64,000 nt of DNA. Origin: Salinicola rhizosphaerae. GTDB taxonomy: Bacteria > Pseudomonadota > Gammaproteobacteria > Pseudomonadales > Halomonadaceae. How positions within the stretch are numbered: position 1 is the stretch's first letter; every line of letters starts with the position of its first letter. The translations under genes and the position numbers were made by a program. The DNA is taken from NCBI RefSeq assembly GCF_014652715.1, contig NZ_BMZI01000005.1:97551-161550 (forward strand), in the 5' to 3' direction. This document shows positions 45,169 through 54,241 of the stretch, piece after piece. The notes under the pieces were generated by a model that saw only the letters and a list, made by a program, of their open reading frames with translations, did not search any database and was not told the DNA's origin.

Positions 45169-45813
45169 ATGTCGCTATCGCCCTTCCTGAAATCATTCGC
45201 GCGCCGTCTGTGCGAGCGCGGTATCCGGCCGATGCTTGCCGGTGTTCTGCTGCTGCCGGCAGCGGCGCAGGCGGCGAGTTTCCGCTATTGGGACGACCCC
45301 ACCGCCTCGGTGATCACGCTGACACGCGCACAGTTCGTCGAGCAGGTCAGGCAGCACCACGGCGAGGCGAGGCTTGTCTTCGTCAACCGCGTGGTCAACA
45401 ACGCGGCTCGCCAGCAGTTCGAGGCGGTGGATACCTGGAAGGGGTTCGATCGGCTGGTCAAAGACGGCTTTGGCGACTGCGAGGATTTCGCCATCGCCAA
45501 GTACCAGATTCTGATCGACGCCGGCACGCCGTCGGATCGGCTCGATCTGCTGGCCGCCAAGGACACCATGACGCCCACCTATCACGCCGTACTCCGCTAT
45601 CGAGAAGACGACGGCAGTCATCTGATTCTCGACAACCTCACGCCGATGATGCTGCCGGAAGCTCGCCGCACCGATCTGGAACCGTTGGTCGCCTTCGACC
45701 GCCAGCAGGCTCGCTATTTTCATGATGGCGCTTTTCACCCGGTGGACCCGACACGCATCGAGCTAGGCGGTCAGCGGCTGTCGGAGCGTATGCCTCACCT
45801 GATGGACTATTGA
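45169..45813 (+). CDS. transglutaminase-like cysteine peptidase, LapG-like (BTLCP)
   Basis: This 214-residue exported protein of the bacterial transglutaminase-like cysteine proteinase family has a signal peptide ending AAAQA. The catalytic triad is Cys104 (FGDCEDFAIAKYQ), His139 (TYHAVLRY) and Asp155 (LILDNL). In Pseudomonas, LapG cleaves the adhesin LapA to release biofilms and is held by LapD; neither partner is nearby. ATG 45169 has GGAG upstream. Its last 7 bases overlap the convergent etfB stop. Confidence 0.85.
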   Translation: MSLSPFLKSFARRLCERGIRPMLAGVLLLPAAAQAASFRYWDDPTASVITLTRAQFVEQVRQHHGEARLVFVNRVVNNAARQQFEAVDTWKGFDRLVKDGFGDCEDFAIAKYQILIDAGTPSDRLDLLAAKDTMTPTYHAVLRYREDDGSHLILDNLTPMMLPEARRTDLEPLVAFDRQQARYFHDGAFHPVDPTRIELGGQRLSERMPHLMDY

Positions 45814-46733
45814 TCGCCCTCGGCGGCGCTGATTTTCTCCTGACGGAGCAGGTTTTCTCGCCGCAGATACTCGATCAGCTTTTCTGCCGCCTGATCTGCC
45901 GTCAGATCGCTCAATACCCGCCCACCAGAAGCCTCGGATTTGGCCGCCGCGGCCTTGAATCGATCCCGGGCGTTGGCAGACTTGACCACCTTGAGGCGCT
46001 TGGGTCGGGCCCGTGCCGGCATGAACTGCCATGCCGCCCGATCCGCGTCGGGCGCTGGCTGGCCGATTTCGACGACATCGACCCGGCCGCGCCGCGCCGG
46101 ACCGAAGGCGCTCTGCCGGGGCGCGGGGGCGACGGCATCGACCGCGACCAGGCACGGCAGCGTGACCGTAAGCCGACGCCGCTGTCCCTGAGGTAGCGCC
46201 TGAAGCAACGTGACGGCCTCACCATCGACCGACTCGATTGCGGCAACGCCGGTCACCACGGCCCATCCCAGGCGCTCGGCCAGGAGGTAAGGCAGAAGCC
46301 CGGAACCCTCGCCGCACTCGGCGCGCTGGCCCGTCAGAACCAGCTTGGCCTCATGGGCTTCCAGCCACTCGGCGAGCATCGGCACGGCATCGTCGGACGG
46401 CGCCATGGACAAGAGATCGAGCCTGCCACAACCGCCGCCACTGCCGCGCCTCTCAACCATGTCGACCCCACGGGCCATGTCGAACCCACGGGCCATGTCG
46501 AACCCATGGTACATGCCGAGATAGCCACGCAGGCACTCGACGAGCGTCGGCTCTTCAGGGTCGCCGGCGTGAACCAGCGTCAGCGCATCGCCGGCGAGTT
46601 TCAGCCCCATCTCCACGGCACGCGCGTCCTCGCGGGCACGATCGGAACGACCGGAAACGACATGCCGGCCGGCGGAAACGAGTGCGATGGTCCGGACATC
46701 ACTCGCGTCGGCCTTCGACTCAGGCAGCGTCAT
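45807..46733 (-). CDS. etfB: electron transfer flavoprotein beta subunit (betaine/dimethylglycine catabolism)
   Basis: This 308-residue Etf beta chain, with its alpha partner just upstream (14-base overlap), accepts electrons from dimethylglycine demethylase DgcAB. Family features are the EAHEAKLVLTGQRAECGEGS stretch, the LPYLLAERLGW segment and the C-terminal KVVKSANARDRFKAAA tail. It belongs to the diverged Etf pair found in betaine clusters (PA5401-like). An internal repeat of three hexapeptides (GFDMAR, GFDMAR, GVDMVE) lies near residue 80. Confidence 0.85.
   Translation of the reverse strand: MTLPESKADASDVRTIALVSAGRHVVSGRSDRAREDARAVEMGLKLAGDALTLVHAGDPEEPTLVECLRGYLGMYHGFDMARGFDMARGVDMVERRGSGGGCGRLDLLSMAPSDDAVPMLAEWLEAHEAKLVLTGQRAECGEGSGLLPYLLAERLGWAVVTGVAAIESVDGEAVTLLQALPQGQRRRLTVTLPCLVAVDAVAPAPRQSAFGPARRGRVDVVEIGQPAPDADRAAWQFMPARARPKRLKVVKSANARDRFKAAAAKSEASGGRVLSDLTADQAAEKLIEYLRRENLLRQEKISAAEGDQ
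46457..46510 (-). repeat. 18-bp in-frame tandem repeat inside etfB
   Basis: Three consecutive 18-base units (plus strand CCATGTCGAACCCACGGG with one or a few changes) encode GFDMAR/GFDMAR/GVDMVE. Unit 2 and unit 1 differ at one base; unit 3 diverges at its end. Confidence 0.9.
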
Positions 46734-47985
46734 GGCATCTCTCCTCGGTGGCGGCGGGTACCGGCGTCGGACGCCCCAGTTGCTGACAGACCGCCGCCAG
46801 CACAGCGTCGCCATCGGCGATGATGGCAAGATCCGCGCGTTTGACCATGTCACAGGTCGGGTCCCGGTTAATGGCAATGACCCGCTGACACCGGGTGATG
46901 CCCTGCAGATGCTGAACCGCGCCGGAAATCCCGACCGCGATGTAGCAGCTTGCGGCGACAAAAGTGCCGGTCGCACCGACCTGACGCGCGCGCGGCATGT
47001 TGCCGTCATCCACGGCGACACGCGACGCGCCTTCGCTGGCTCCGAGCACATCGGCAGCATGATGGAATCCAGCCCAGTCCGCGACCCCCCGCCCGGCGGA
47101 GAGAATGAACGGCGCCTGAGCCAGCGGAATCTGCTGCGGGTCGACCGCGACCCGGCCCCGATCGACGATGCCTGCGGTTATCTCGATCGCCGCGTTATCC
47201 GCTTCGAGCGTCATCGGTCGCGCTTCGTGCCGTGTTTCGCTGACCGGATCGGCGCACTCCGCCAGCGCGATCAGAATCTTCGGTACGTCGCGCTGAATAT
47301 CCTGACGATCACCGGCCCGGGACAAGCTCCTGCCATCGGCGACCTGCCACACCCGTGTCGCCGGGCGCGCCTCTTGTACGCCGTCGCTCGTCAGCCGGGC
47401 GGCCAGCCGGCGGCCGAGATCGCCACCACCGGGAAAATCGTCAGCGAAGATCCAGTGTGATGGCACCAGTTCGCGCTCGGCCGCGACCAGCGCTGCCAGC
47501 CGAGATTCCGGATCGTACGTCTCGGCATCGACGAGATTCGCCAAGTCGAGTCGACGGTCGGCTCCGGCCTCCTCGAGCCCGGCAACGTCACTCAGAAAGG
47601 TCACCGCGGTGACCGCCAGGTCGGTATCGCCCGCCAGCTGTCGCGCCAGGCCGAGCAGGTCGCGGTCGTGATCGCTCAGACGCCCCTCCGCCAGCTCCGG
47701 CACCACCATGATGTAACCGCTTGGCACCTCGAGCGTGATCTGGCGGCGCGCCGGCTCGGTGCTTGCCTGCCCGCCACCCGCGATGCTCGCCTCGACCGAG
47801 GCGCCGCTGCGGTCGAGGCGCTTGATGCCATTGGGGCCGATGGCACCGAGAGCGTGGGGGTTGATCCGGGTCACGCCTTCGGCACTCGTCCAGCGCCAGG
47901 CCGGGCGCGCGAATTCGCGGTGTCTCGGATGCAATCGATTGCGACGAATGCGCTCGGCGTGGGGATCAATGCGTCTCACACTCAT
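46720..47985 (-). CDS. etfA: electron transfer flavoprotein alpha subunit (betaine/dimethylglycine catabolism)
   Basis: This 421-residue Etf alpha chain has a C-terminal FAD-binding domain: ILSAGRGVADW, then GATGTFVAASCYIAVGISGA, and the terminal INRDPTCDMVKRADLAI. The N-terminal 70 residues are a basic extension typical of the betaine-cluster Etf. The start ATG 47983-47985 overlaps the dgcB stop as ATGA. It would transfer electrons from DgcAB toward the respiratory chain. Confidence 0.87.
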   Translation of the reverse strand: MSVRRIDPHAERIRRNRLHPRHREFARPAWRWTSAEGVTRINPHALGAIGPNGIKRLDRSGASVEASIAGGGQASTEPARRQITLEVPSGYIMVVPELAEGRLSDHDRDLLGLARQLAGDTDLAVTAVTFLSDVAGLEEAGADRRLDLANLVDAETYDPESRLAALVAAERELVPSHWIFADDFPGGGDLGRRLAARLTSDGVQEARPATRVWQVADGRSLSRAGDRQDIQRDVPKILIALAECADPVSETRHEARPMTLEADNAAIEITAGIVDRGRVAVDPQQIPLAQAPFILSAGRGVADWAGFHHAADVLGASEGASRVAVDDGNMPRARQVGATGTFVAASCYIAVGISGAVQHLQGITRCQRVIAINRDPTCDMVKRADLAIIADGDAVLAAVCQQLGRPTPVPAATEERCHDAA

Positions 47986-49997
47986 GCCGGAATCTCCTCG
48001 TCGGGCTGCACTTTCGCGCGTGCCGGCGTCGGCGCGGTGGCAACCACCTCGTCGAAGCCGGGCTCGATCAACGCTTCCGCCACCAGCTCCGCGAGGTCGC
48101 GAATCTGCGGTCTCGGCTCGACCACGCCTTCGAGCATCGCGGTACATTGCGGACAGGCCACGGCGACCGTGGTCGCGCCGGTCTCGCGCACGTCTTCCAT
48201 GCGCATATCGGGGATTCGTGCCTTTCCGGGGACATCCGATAGCGCGGCACCGCCGCCGCCGCCGCAGCAGCGCGAGCGATAGCCGGAGCGGGCCATCTCC
48301 GCGACCTCGAGCCCCAGCGCCGCCAGTAGCTGACGCGGCGCAGCGAACTCGCCGTTGTAGCGGCCCAGATAACAGGGATCGTGATAGGTCACCGTCTCGC
48401 TGTGCGGATTCACCCCCACCGAAAGACGTCCGGCCTCGAACAGCTCGGCCATGAACGTCGAGTGATGCAGAATCTCGAACGTGCCACCGAAGGCCGGATA
48501 TTCACGCCCGATCACGTGAAAGCTGTGCGGGTCAGCGGTGACGATACGCCGGAAACGATAGCGCGACAGCGTGGCGATATTGCGCTCGGCGAGACGCTGG
48601 AAGGTCGCCTCGTCGCCCAGGCGTCGCGCGACATCACCGCTGTCACGCTCCTCCTCACCCAGCACGGCGAAATCGACGCCACCGGCGCGCAATATCTTGA
48701 CTAGCGCGCGCAGGGTGCGCTGATTGCGCATGTCGAAGGCGCCGTCACCCAGCCACAACAGCACGTCGACACCTTCCGGCCGGTCCTTGATCCGATCCAA
48801 ATCCAGATCCGCCGCCCAATCCAGCCGCGAAGCGTTGTCGAGCCCGCCCGGATTGTCGGTGGCGATCAGGTTATCGATCGCCGCTGCGCCCTTTTCCGGC
48901 GTCTCGCCCATTTCCAGCGTGATGAAACGGCGCATGTCGACGATGGCATCGACGTGCTCGATCATCATCGGGCACTCCTCGACGCAGGCGCGACAGGTCG
49001 TGCACGCCCACAGCGTCTCGGCTTCCACCAACTGCGGCACGATGGGCGAGGCGCTTGAGCCGTGGTGTTTGCCCACGTCGATGCCGGGATAGCCGGAACC
49101 GGCATAGCGCGCGTCCGTACCGCCGGCCATGCCGACGACCATGTCCTGAATCAGTTTCTTGGGATTGAGCGGCTGTCCGGCGGCGAATGCCGGGCAGACC
49201 GCCTGACAGCGGCCGCACTGCACGCAGGCATCGAAGCCCAGCAACTGCTCCCACTGAAAATCCGACGGCTTTTCGACGCCCAGCTTCGGCGCCGCGAGAT
49301 CGAGCGGGAACAACGCCGTGGAGCGGCTGCCGCGATGCACGTCATGCGGGTTCGTCGATTGAGGCTCGCCGTGCTGGTCATCGAAGCGCTCGGGGCGACG
49401 GTGAAACGCCAGATGCAGGGAGCCGGCGAACGCATGCTTCATCGGACCGCCCCAGCCCATGCCGACGATCATTTCCAGAAGGCCCCAGGCAACCAGCAAC
49501 GTCAGTACCAGGACCAGCGCGCCGCCGCCCAGTGTCGTCGGTGCCACCCCGACCAGCGGCAAGCTGACCAGGAACATGCCCACCGAATAGGCCAGCAGAC
49601 TCTTCGACAGCCGCTGCCAGGGGCCTTTGGAAAGCTTTGCGGGCGGATTCAGCCGCCGGCGGTTGACCGCGAGCGCCCCGACGAACATGACAATACTCGC
49701 CGCCAGCAGCAGCCCGCCGAGAATCGGGCCGTGCCAGCCGAAACCATGCACGACGATCGCCAACGCCATCGCCGCAACGAACCCACCCGCCGTGGCCACG
49801 TGGGTATGCGCCATCGCCTTGTCGCGGGCCACGACATGGTGCAAATCGTTGAGATAGCGCTTCGGCATCCGCAACAGGCGCTGCCAGCGCATCGGCGAGC
49901 GCCGCCCACGACGCCACAGGCGAATGCGCCGCGCCGCGCCGATCGCACCCACCGCCAGCGCCGTAAAAATCAGAATGGGGAGTAGCGTCTGCAGCAT
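47982..49997 (-). CDS. dgcB: dimethylglycine demethylation protein DgcB (membrane Fe-S oxidoreductase)
   Basis: This 671-residue protein has about four N-terminal membrane helices, two [4Fe-4S] motifs (CVQCGRCQAVCPAF and CTTCRACVEECP) and two cysteine-rich CCG domains (DPCYLGRYNGEF, CCGGGGG, and CPQCTAML). It matches the DgcB subunit that, with DgcA, demethylates dimethylglycine to sarcosine. GGAG lies 7 bases upstream of ATG 49995-49997. It is between dgcA and etfA in the expected order. Confidence 0.92.
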   Translation of the reverse strand: MLQTLLPILIFTALAVGAIGAARRIRLWRRGRRSPMRWQRLLRMPKRYLNDLHHVVARDKAMAHTHVATAGGFVAAMALAIVVHGFGWHGPILGGLLLAASIVMFVGALAVNRRRLNPPAKLSKGPWQRLSKSLLAYSVGMFLVSLPLVGVAPTTLGGGALVLVLTLLVAWGLLEMIVGMGWGGPMKHAFAGSLHLAFHRRPERFDDQHGEPQSTNPHDVHRGSRSTALFPLDLAAPKLGVEKPSDFQWEQLLGFDACVQCGRCQAVCPAFAAGQPLNPKKLIQDMVVGMAGGTDARYAGSGYPGIDVGKHHGSSASPIVPQLVEAETLWACTTCRACVEECPMMIEHVDAIVDMRRFITLEMGETPEKGAAAIDNLIATDNPGGLDNASRLDWAADLDLDRIKDRPEGVDVLLWLGDGAFDMRNQRTLRALVKILRAGGVDFAVLGEEERDSGDVARRLGDEATFQRLAERNIATLSRYRFRRIVTADPHSFHVIGREYPAFGGTFEILHHSTFMAELFEAGRLSVGVNPHSETVTYHDPCYLGRYNGEFAAPRQLLAALGLEVAEMARSGYRSRCCGGGGGAALSDVPGKARIPDMRMEDVRETGATTVAVACPQCTAMLEGVVEPRPQIRDLAELVAEALIEPGFDEVVATAPTPARAKVQPDEEIPA

Positions 49998-50171
49998 GGT
50001 GCTTCTCCAGAAAAGTCACTGGGTCCGGCGGTGAACGACTTGGTCCAAGAACGGCTACGAGCGAAGAAGAGACAAGGCGAATTTCGAGGAGCCAGCGGAG
50101 TGGACGTGTTTGTCCATGAGCATGGCGACGAGGAATTCAACGCCGACTCATCGAGCGCAGTCCGTTCCTGC

Positions 50172-52241
50172 TCATAGGTGCATGCAGAGGCGAAGCGCAT
50201 CATATATCGCCGCATGCGTATTCCTCGGCGCCACACAGTCGCCCAATCGAAACAGCGCAAAATCGCCGCTTTCCGCCAGTGTCGGCTGCGGTTTGATGGC
50301 GTAGAGCGCTTCGAGATCGATCTGGCCGTGATTGCGCGAGCGATCCTTGAGTGCGTAATAGAGGCCTTCATCCGGTCGCACGCCGTTCTCGACGATCACC
50401 TGATCGATCACTCGCTCTTCATGCTCGCCGGTATATTCGTTCTCGAGCACCGCTACCAGCTTGTCGCCCTCGCGATAGACCTTGTGCAGCGCCAGGTCGC
50501 CGGTCATCACCACCGCCTTCTGATAGAGGCTGCGGTAGTAGGTCGGAAAGGTGGTGCCGCCGATCGCCACGCCCGGCTTGGTGTCATCGGTGACGATCTC
50601 GACCGTCGCCCCCTGGCTGGCACAATAATCCGCCGTCGACATGCCGCTGAACTCGCACATGGTGTCGTAGATCAGCACGTTCTTGGCGGGCTCCACCTTG
50701 CCGGAGAGAATGTCCCAACTGCTGACGACCAGGCTCTCGTCGGAATTGTCCGAGTAGCCCCACTCGGGCACCTGCTCGAGAAACGGATGCCCGCCGTTGG
50801 CGAGCACGACGATGTCCGGCTGCAGGTCGCGGATCGTCGAGTCATCGGCGCGGGTCTCCAGTTGAATGTCGACGCCGAGACGAGAAAGCTCCATCTCGTA
50901 CCAGCGGGTAATGCCGGCGATCTGGTCGCGCTGCGGCGCTCTGGCGGCGAGCGTGATCTGTCCGCCCAACTGCGGCTCGGCCTCGAAGAGCGTCACGTCG
51001 TGGCCTCGCTCGGCCGCCACGCGCGCCGCTTCCATACCGCCAGGCCCACCGCCGACCACCACTACCTTGCGTTCAGGCCCGGTCGATTTCTCGATGACAT
51101 GAGGCAGACCCAGGTATTCCCGTGAGGTCGCGGCGTTCTGGATGCACAGCACGTCGAGTCCCTGATACTGGCGGTCGATGCAGTAGTTGGCGCCCACGCA
51201 CTGGCGAATCTGATCGGTCTGGCCCGCCTTGATCTTGGCGATCAGGTGCGGGTCGGCGATGTGCGCGCGGGTCATGCCGACCAGATCGACATAGCCGCCC
51301 TCGAGCACCCGCTCGGCCTGGGTCGGATCCTTGATGTTCTGGGCATGGATCACCGGCACCGAGACGACTTCCTTGATGCCCGCCGCCAGATGCAGAAACG
51401 GCTCCGGCGGATAGGACATGTTGGGAATGACGTTGGCGAGCGTGTCGTGGGTATCGCAGCCGGAGCCGACCACGCCGAAGAAATCGACCATGCCGGTGGC
51501 GTCGTAATACGCCGCGATCTCCTTCATGTCGTCCTGGGAGAGTCCGTCGGGGTGGAACTCGTCACCGCAGATGCGCATGCCGACACAGAAGTCCTCACCC
51601 ACCTCGGCGCGCACGGCCTTCAATACTTCCATACCGAAGCGCATGCGGTTTTCGAAGCTGCCGCCCCACTGGTCGGTACGCTTGTTGACCCGCGGGCTCC
51701 AGAACTGGTCGATCAGATGCTGATGCACGGCGGAGAGCTCGCAGCCGTCGAGCCCGCCCTCTTTCACTCGGCGCGCGCCCTGGGCAAAGTCGGAGATCAC
51801 TCGCCATATCTCCTCCTCCTCGATAGTCTTGCAGGTGGCACGGTGGACCGGCTCGCGAATCCCCGACGGCGACATCAGTGTCGACCAGTTATGGCCGTCC
51901 CAACGCGAGCGGCGACCCATATGGGTGATCTGGATCATGATCTTGCCGCCGTGCTTGTGGACGGCATCAGCCAGGTTCTGGAAGTGCGGGATGATGCGGT
52001 CGGTCGAGACGTTGACCGAGCTCCACCACTGTTGCGGGCTGTCGATGGAGACTGGCGACGAGCCACCACAGATGCAGAGCCCGCAGCCGCCCTTCGACTT
52101 CTCCTCGTAGTATTTCACGTAGCGATCGGTCGTCATGCCGCCATCGGTCGCGTAGACCTCGGCGTGGGCGGTGCTGACGACCCGATTACGGATCGTCAGC
52201 TTGCCGATCTGGATCGGTTTGAAAAGGGCTTCATGGGCCAT
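50172..52241 (-). CDS. dgcA: dimethylglycine demethylation protein DgcA (FMN/FAD oxidoreductase)
   Basis: This 689-residue protein of the trimethylamine dehydrogenase/2,4-dienoyl-CoA reductase type has an N-terminal FMN TIM barrel (FKPIQIGKLTIRNRVV), then an FAD/NAD domain starting VVVGGGPGGMEAARVA. The iron-sulfur region near residue 348 reads CVGANYC...C; the second Cys of the canonical CxxCxxC pattern is Ala. An AAGGAGA ribosome site lies 9 bases upstream. It demethylates dimethylglycine to sarcosine with DgcB. Confidence 0.92.
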   Translation of the reverse strand: MAHEALFKPIQIGKLTIRNRVVSTAHAEVYATDGGMTTDRYVKYYEEKSKGGCGLCICGGSSPVSIDSPQQWWSSVNVSTDRIIPHFQNLADAVHKHGGKIMIQITHMGRRSRWDGHNWSTLMSPSGIREPVHRATCKTIEEEEIWRVISDFAQGARRVKEGGLDGCELSAVHQHLIDQFWSPRVNKRTDQWGGSFENRMRFGMEVLKAVRAEVGEDFCVGMRICGDEFHPDGLSQDDMKEIAAYYDATGMVDFFGVVGSGCDTHDTLANVIPNMSYPPEPFLHLAAGIKEVVSVPVIHAQNIKDPTQAERVLEGGYVDLVGMTRAHIADPHLIAKIKAGQTDQIRQCVGANYCIDRQYQGLDVLCIQNAATSREYLGLPHVIEKSTGPERKVVVVGGGPGGMEAARVAAERGHDVTLFEAEPQLGGQITLAARAPQRDQIAGITRWYEMELSRLGVDIQLETRADDSTIRDLQPDIVVLANGGHPFLEQVPEWGYSDNSDESLVVSSWDILSGKVEPAKNVLIYDTMCEFSGMSTADYCASQGATVEIVTDDTKPGVAIGGTTFPTYYRSLYQKAVVMTGDLALHKVYREGDKLVAVLENEYTGEHEERVIDQVIVENGVRPDEGLYYALKDRSRNHGQIDLEALYAIKPQPTLAESGDFALFRLGDCVAPRNTHAAIYDALRLCMHL

Positions 52242-52333
52242 GGGGTGCTATCTCCTTCAACGACGAAGCGTGATCCCGCGCTTCGCTTCCGCCCTCTTGT
52301 CGGGGCGTCCCAACGAATGGAATGGCAGGGGCG

Positions 52334-52864
52334 TCAGCGAGGAGCTACCTCGAAATAACCGACTTCACATCCCGCTTCGGCACCGCTCTGCGTCTGCTCG
52401 GCGATGCTCCTCAGGCTGCTGCCACGCGCTTCAAGAACCTGATCCATGGCGCCGGCAAACCACCCGGTGAACATGTAGTCGACCTTGGTGCCGGTCTTGC
52501 CGAGCTGATAGACAAAGCAGGAGTGCTCGAGCCGCACCTTCGCCGTGCCCGCCGCGAGATCGATCTCCTCGGTGATGAACTTGCCCCAGCCACGCTGGGA
52601 GAGACGGTTCATGTAGTGCTCGAAGACCGCAACGCCTTCGATGCCGTGCAGCTCCGCCTCCTTCTCGCACCAGTACCAGGCCGACTTGTAGCCGGCGTCG
52701 TAGAGAATCTTCGCGTAAGCCTCGACGCCCAGCGCCGCCTCGATCGCGACGTGGTTGTTGATGAAGAAGTGGCGCGGCACGTAGAGCATCGGCAGCGCAT
52801 CGGTCGTCCAGATGCCGGTATCGCTGTCCACGTTGATCGGCAGTTCGGGGGCCATCAGAGTCAT
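52334..52864 (-). CDS. DUF5943 protein of the betaine demethylation cluster (PA5397-like)
   Basis: This 176-residue cytoplasmic protein matches the small conserved protein found upstream of dgcA in Pseudomonas betaine clusters. It contains a 4-vinyl-reductase-like portion (SAWYWCEKEAELHGIEGVAV, HSCFVYQLGKTGTK). Its function is unknown; its position suggests a role in DgcAB maturation or substrate handling. It lies 92 bases upstream of dgcA. Confidence 0.8.
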   Translation of the reverse strand: MTLMAPELPINVDSDTGIWTTDALPMLYVPRHFFINNHVAIEAALGVEAYAKILYDAGYKSAWYWCEKEAELHGIEGVAVFEHYMNRLSQRGWGKFITEEIDLAAGTAKVRLEHSCFVYQLGKTGTKVDYMFTGWFAGAMDQVLEARGSSLRSIAEQTQSGAEAGCEVGYFEVAPR

Positions 52865-52889
52865 ATCGGTTACCTCGAAAATTGTTCTT

Positions 52890-53022
52890 GAGCTGCGAGC
52901 AAGAAGCGTCAGCTTCGGGACGCTGAAAGCAAGCGCTTCGGGACGCTGTAAACAGAAGCTTCGAGCAAGATTGTGCTCGCGGCTCGCGGCTCGCGACTCG
53001 CGGCTCGAAGCTCGCCGCTGTT
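52890..53022. repeat. GC-rich short-repeat block between dipeptidase and DUF5943 genes
   Basis: The gap contains GCTTCGGGACGCTG twice (near 52912 and 52935) and a run of CTCGCGG-type octamers (about 52976-53015). I see no gene. The pattern resembles a degenerate intergenic repeat with many small self-complementary stems; its origin is unknown. Confidence 0.75.
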
Positions 53023-53998
53023 ATTCGCCCCAGACGTCTTTTAACGTGCGAAGCCAGTTCTCCCCCATGATCTTGCGCACCACCGGCTCGGAGAGGCCGT
53101 GATCCAGCAGCGCCTGGGTGAGGTTGGGAAACTCGCCGATGGTGCGGATGCCCTTGGGGTTGATGATTTCGCCGAACCGGGTCAGGCGGCGGGCGTACCC
53201 CTTGTCGTGGGTCAGCCATTCGAAGAAGGCTTCGTCCTGGCCCTGGGTGAAGTCGGTGCCGATGCCGATGGCGTCCTCGCCGACGATGTTCATGATGTAG
53301 ACGATCGCTTCGACGTAGTCTTCGACCGTGGCGTTGACGCCGGCGCGCAGGAAGGGCGTGAACATGGTCACGCCGACGAAGCCGCCATGATCGGCGATGA
53401 ACTTGAGCTCTTCGTCGGATTTGTTGCGCGGATGCTCCTTGAGTCCGGTCGGCAGGCAGTGGGAGTAGCAGACCGGCTTTTTCGATTCGAGGATCACCTC
53501 TTCGGAGGTTTTCGAGCCGACGTGGGAGAGATCGCACATCATGCCGACCCGGTTCATCTCGGCGATGACTTCACGGCCATAGCCGGAGAGGCCGCCGTCG
53601 CGCTCGTAGCAGCCGGTCCCGACGAGATTCTGGGTGTTGTAGCAGAGCTGCGTAATGCCGACGCCGAGCTTCTTGAACACTTCGATGTAGCCGAGCTTGT
53701 CTTCGAAGGCGTAGGCGTTCTGGAAGCCGAGAATGATGCCGGTCTTGCCCTCTTCCTTAGCGCGGGTGATATCGCGCGTGGTGTGAACCGGACGCACGAG
53801 TTCCGCGTTGTCACGCATCAACTGGTTGACCGCGACGATGTTGTCGACCGTCGCCTCGAAATCCTCCCACACCGACACCGTGCAGTTGGCGGCCGTGAGC
53901 CCGCCCTTGCGCATGTCCTCGAACAGCGCGCGGTCCCACTTGGCAATGATCAGGCCATCGATGACGATAGCATCGTCGTGCAGGGATGGTGTCGACAT
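53021..53998 (-). CDS. membrane dipeptidase family (M19) protein of the betaine cluster (PA5396-like)
   Basis: This 325-residue zinc hydrolase of the renal-dipeptidase family is the equivalent of the PA5396-like gene at the start of dgc operons. Recognisable segments include the N-terminal IVIDGLIIAKWD, the MCDLSHVGSKTSEE region, KPVCYSHCLPTG and GIGTDFTQGQDE. Its natural substrate in betaine metabolism is not known. It is the first gene of the minus-strand dgc operon and is followed by a repeat-rich 156-base gap. Confidence 0.87.
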   Translation of the reverse strand: MSTPSLHDDAIVIDGLIIAKWDRALFEDMRKGGLTAANCTVSVWEDFEATVDNIVAVNQLMRDNAELVRPVHTTRDITRAKEEGKTGIILGFQNAYAFEDKLGYIEVFKKLGVGITQLCYNTQNLVGTGCYERDGGLSGYGREVIAEMNRVGMMCDLSHVGSKTSEEVILESKKPVCYSHCLPTGLKEHPRNKSDEELKFIADHGGFVGVTMFTPFLRAGVNATVEDYVEAIVYIMNIVGEDAIGIGTDFTQGQDEAFFEWLTHDKGYARRLTRFGEIINPKGIRTIGEFPNLTQALLDHGLSEPVVRKIMGENWLRTLKDVWGE

Positions 53999-54241
53999 GG
54001 AATAGTCTCCTCTTGGCTGGCTGGTCGCTGGGGCATGTTGTGATTGGACGTCGGTAACGCGTCGACCAGGCGTGTTTCGCGCAGCATATCCCCGGGCCGG
54101 CGGCGCCCGCCGACCGAAAGCGAATCCCAGTGTTCCGATTGCGTCACGTCAAAATATCCCTGAGCGACACCGACGGTGTTACGCTCCCGCCATTTCCGGC
54201 CCATTCCTCGATCTTTGCTTATCAGTACAGGAGCCGACGCC

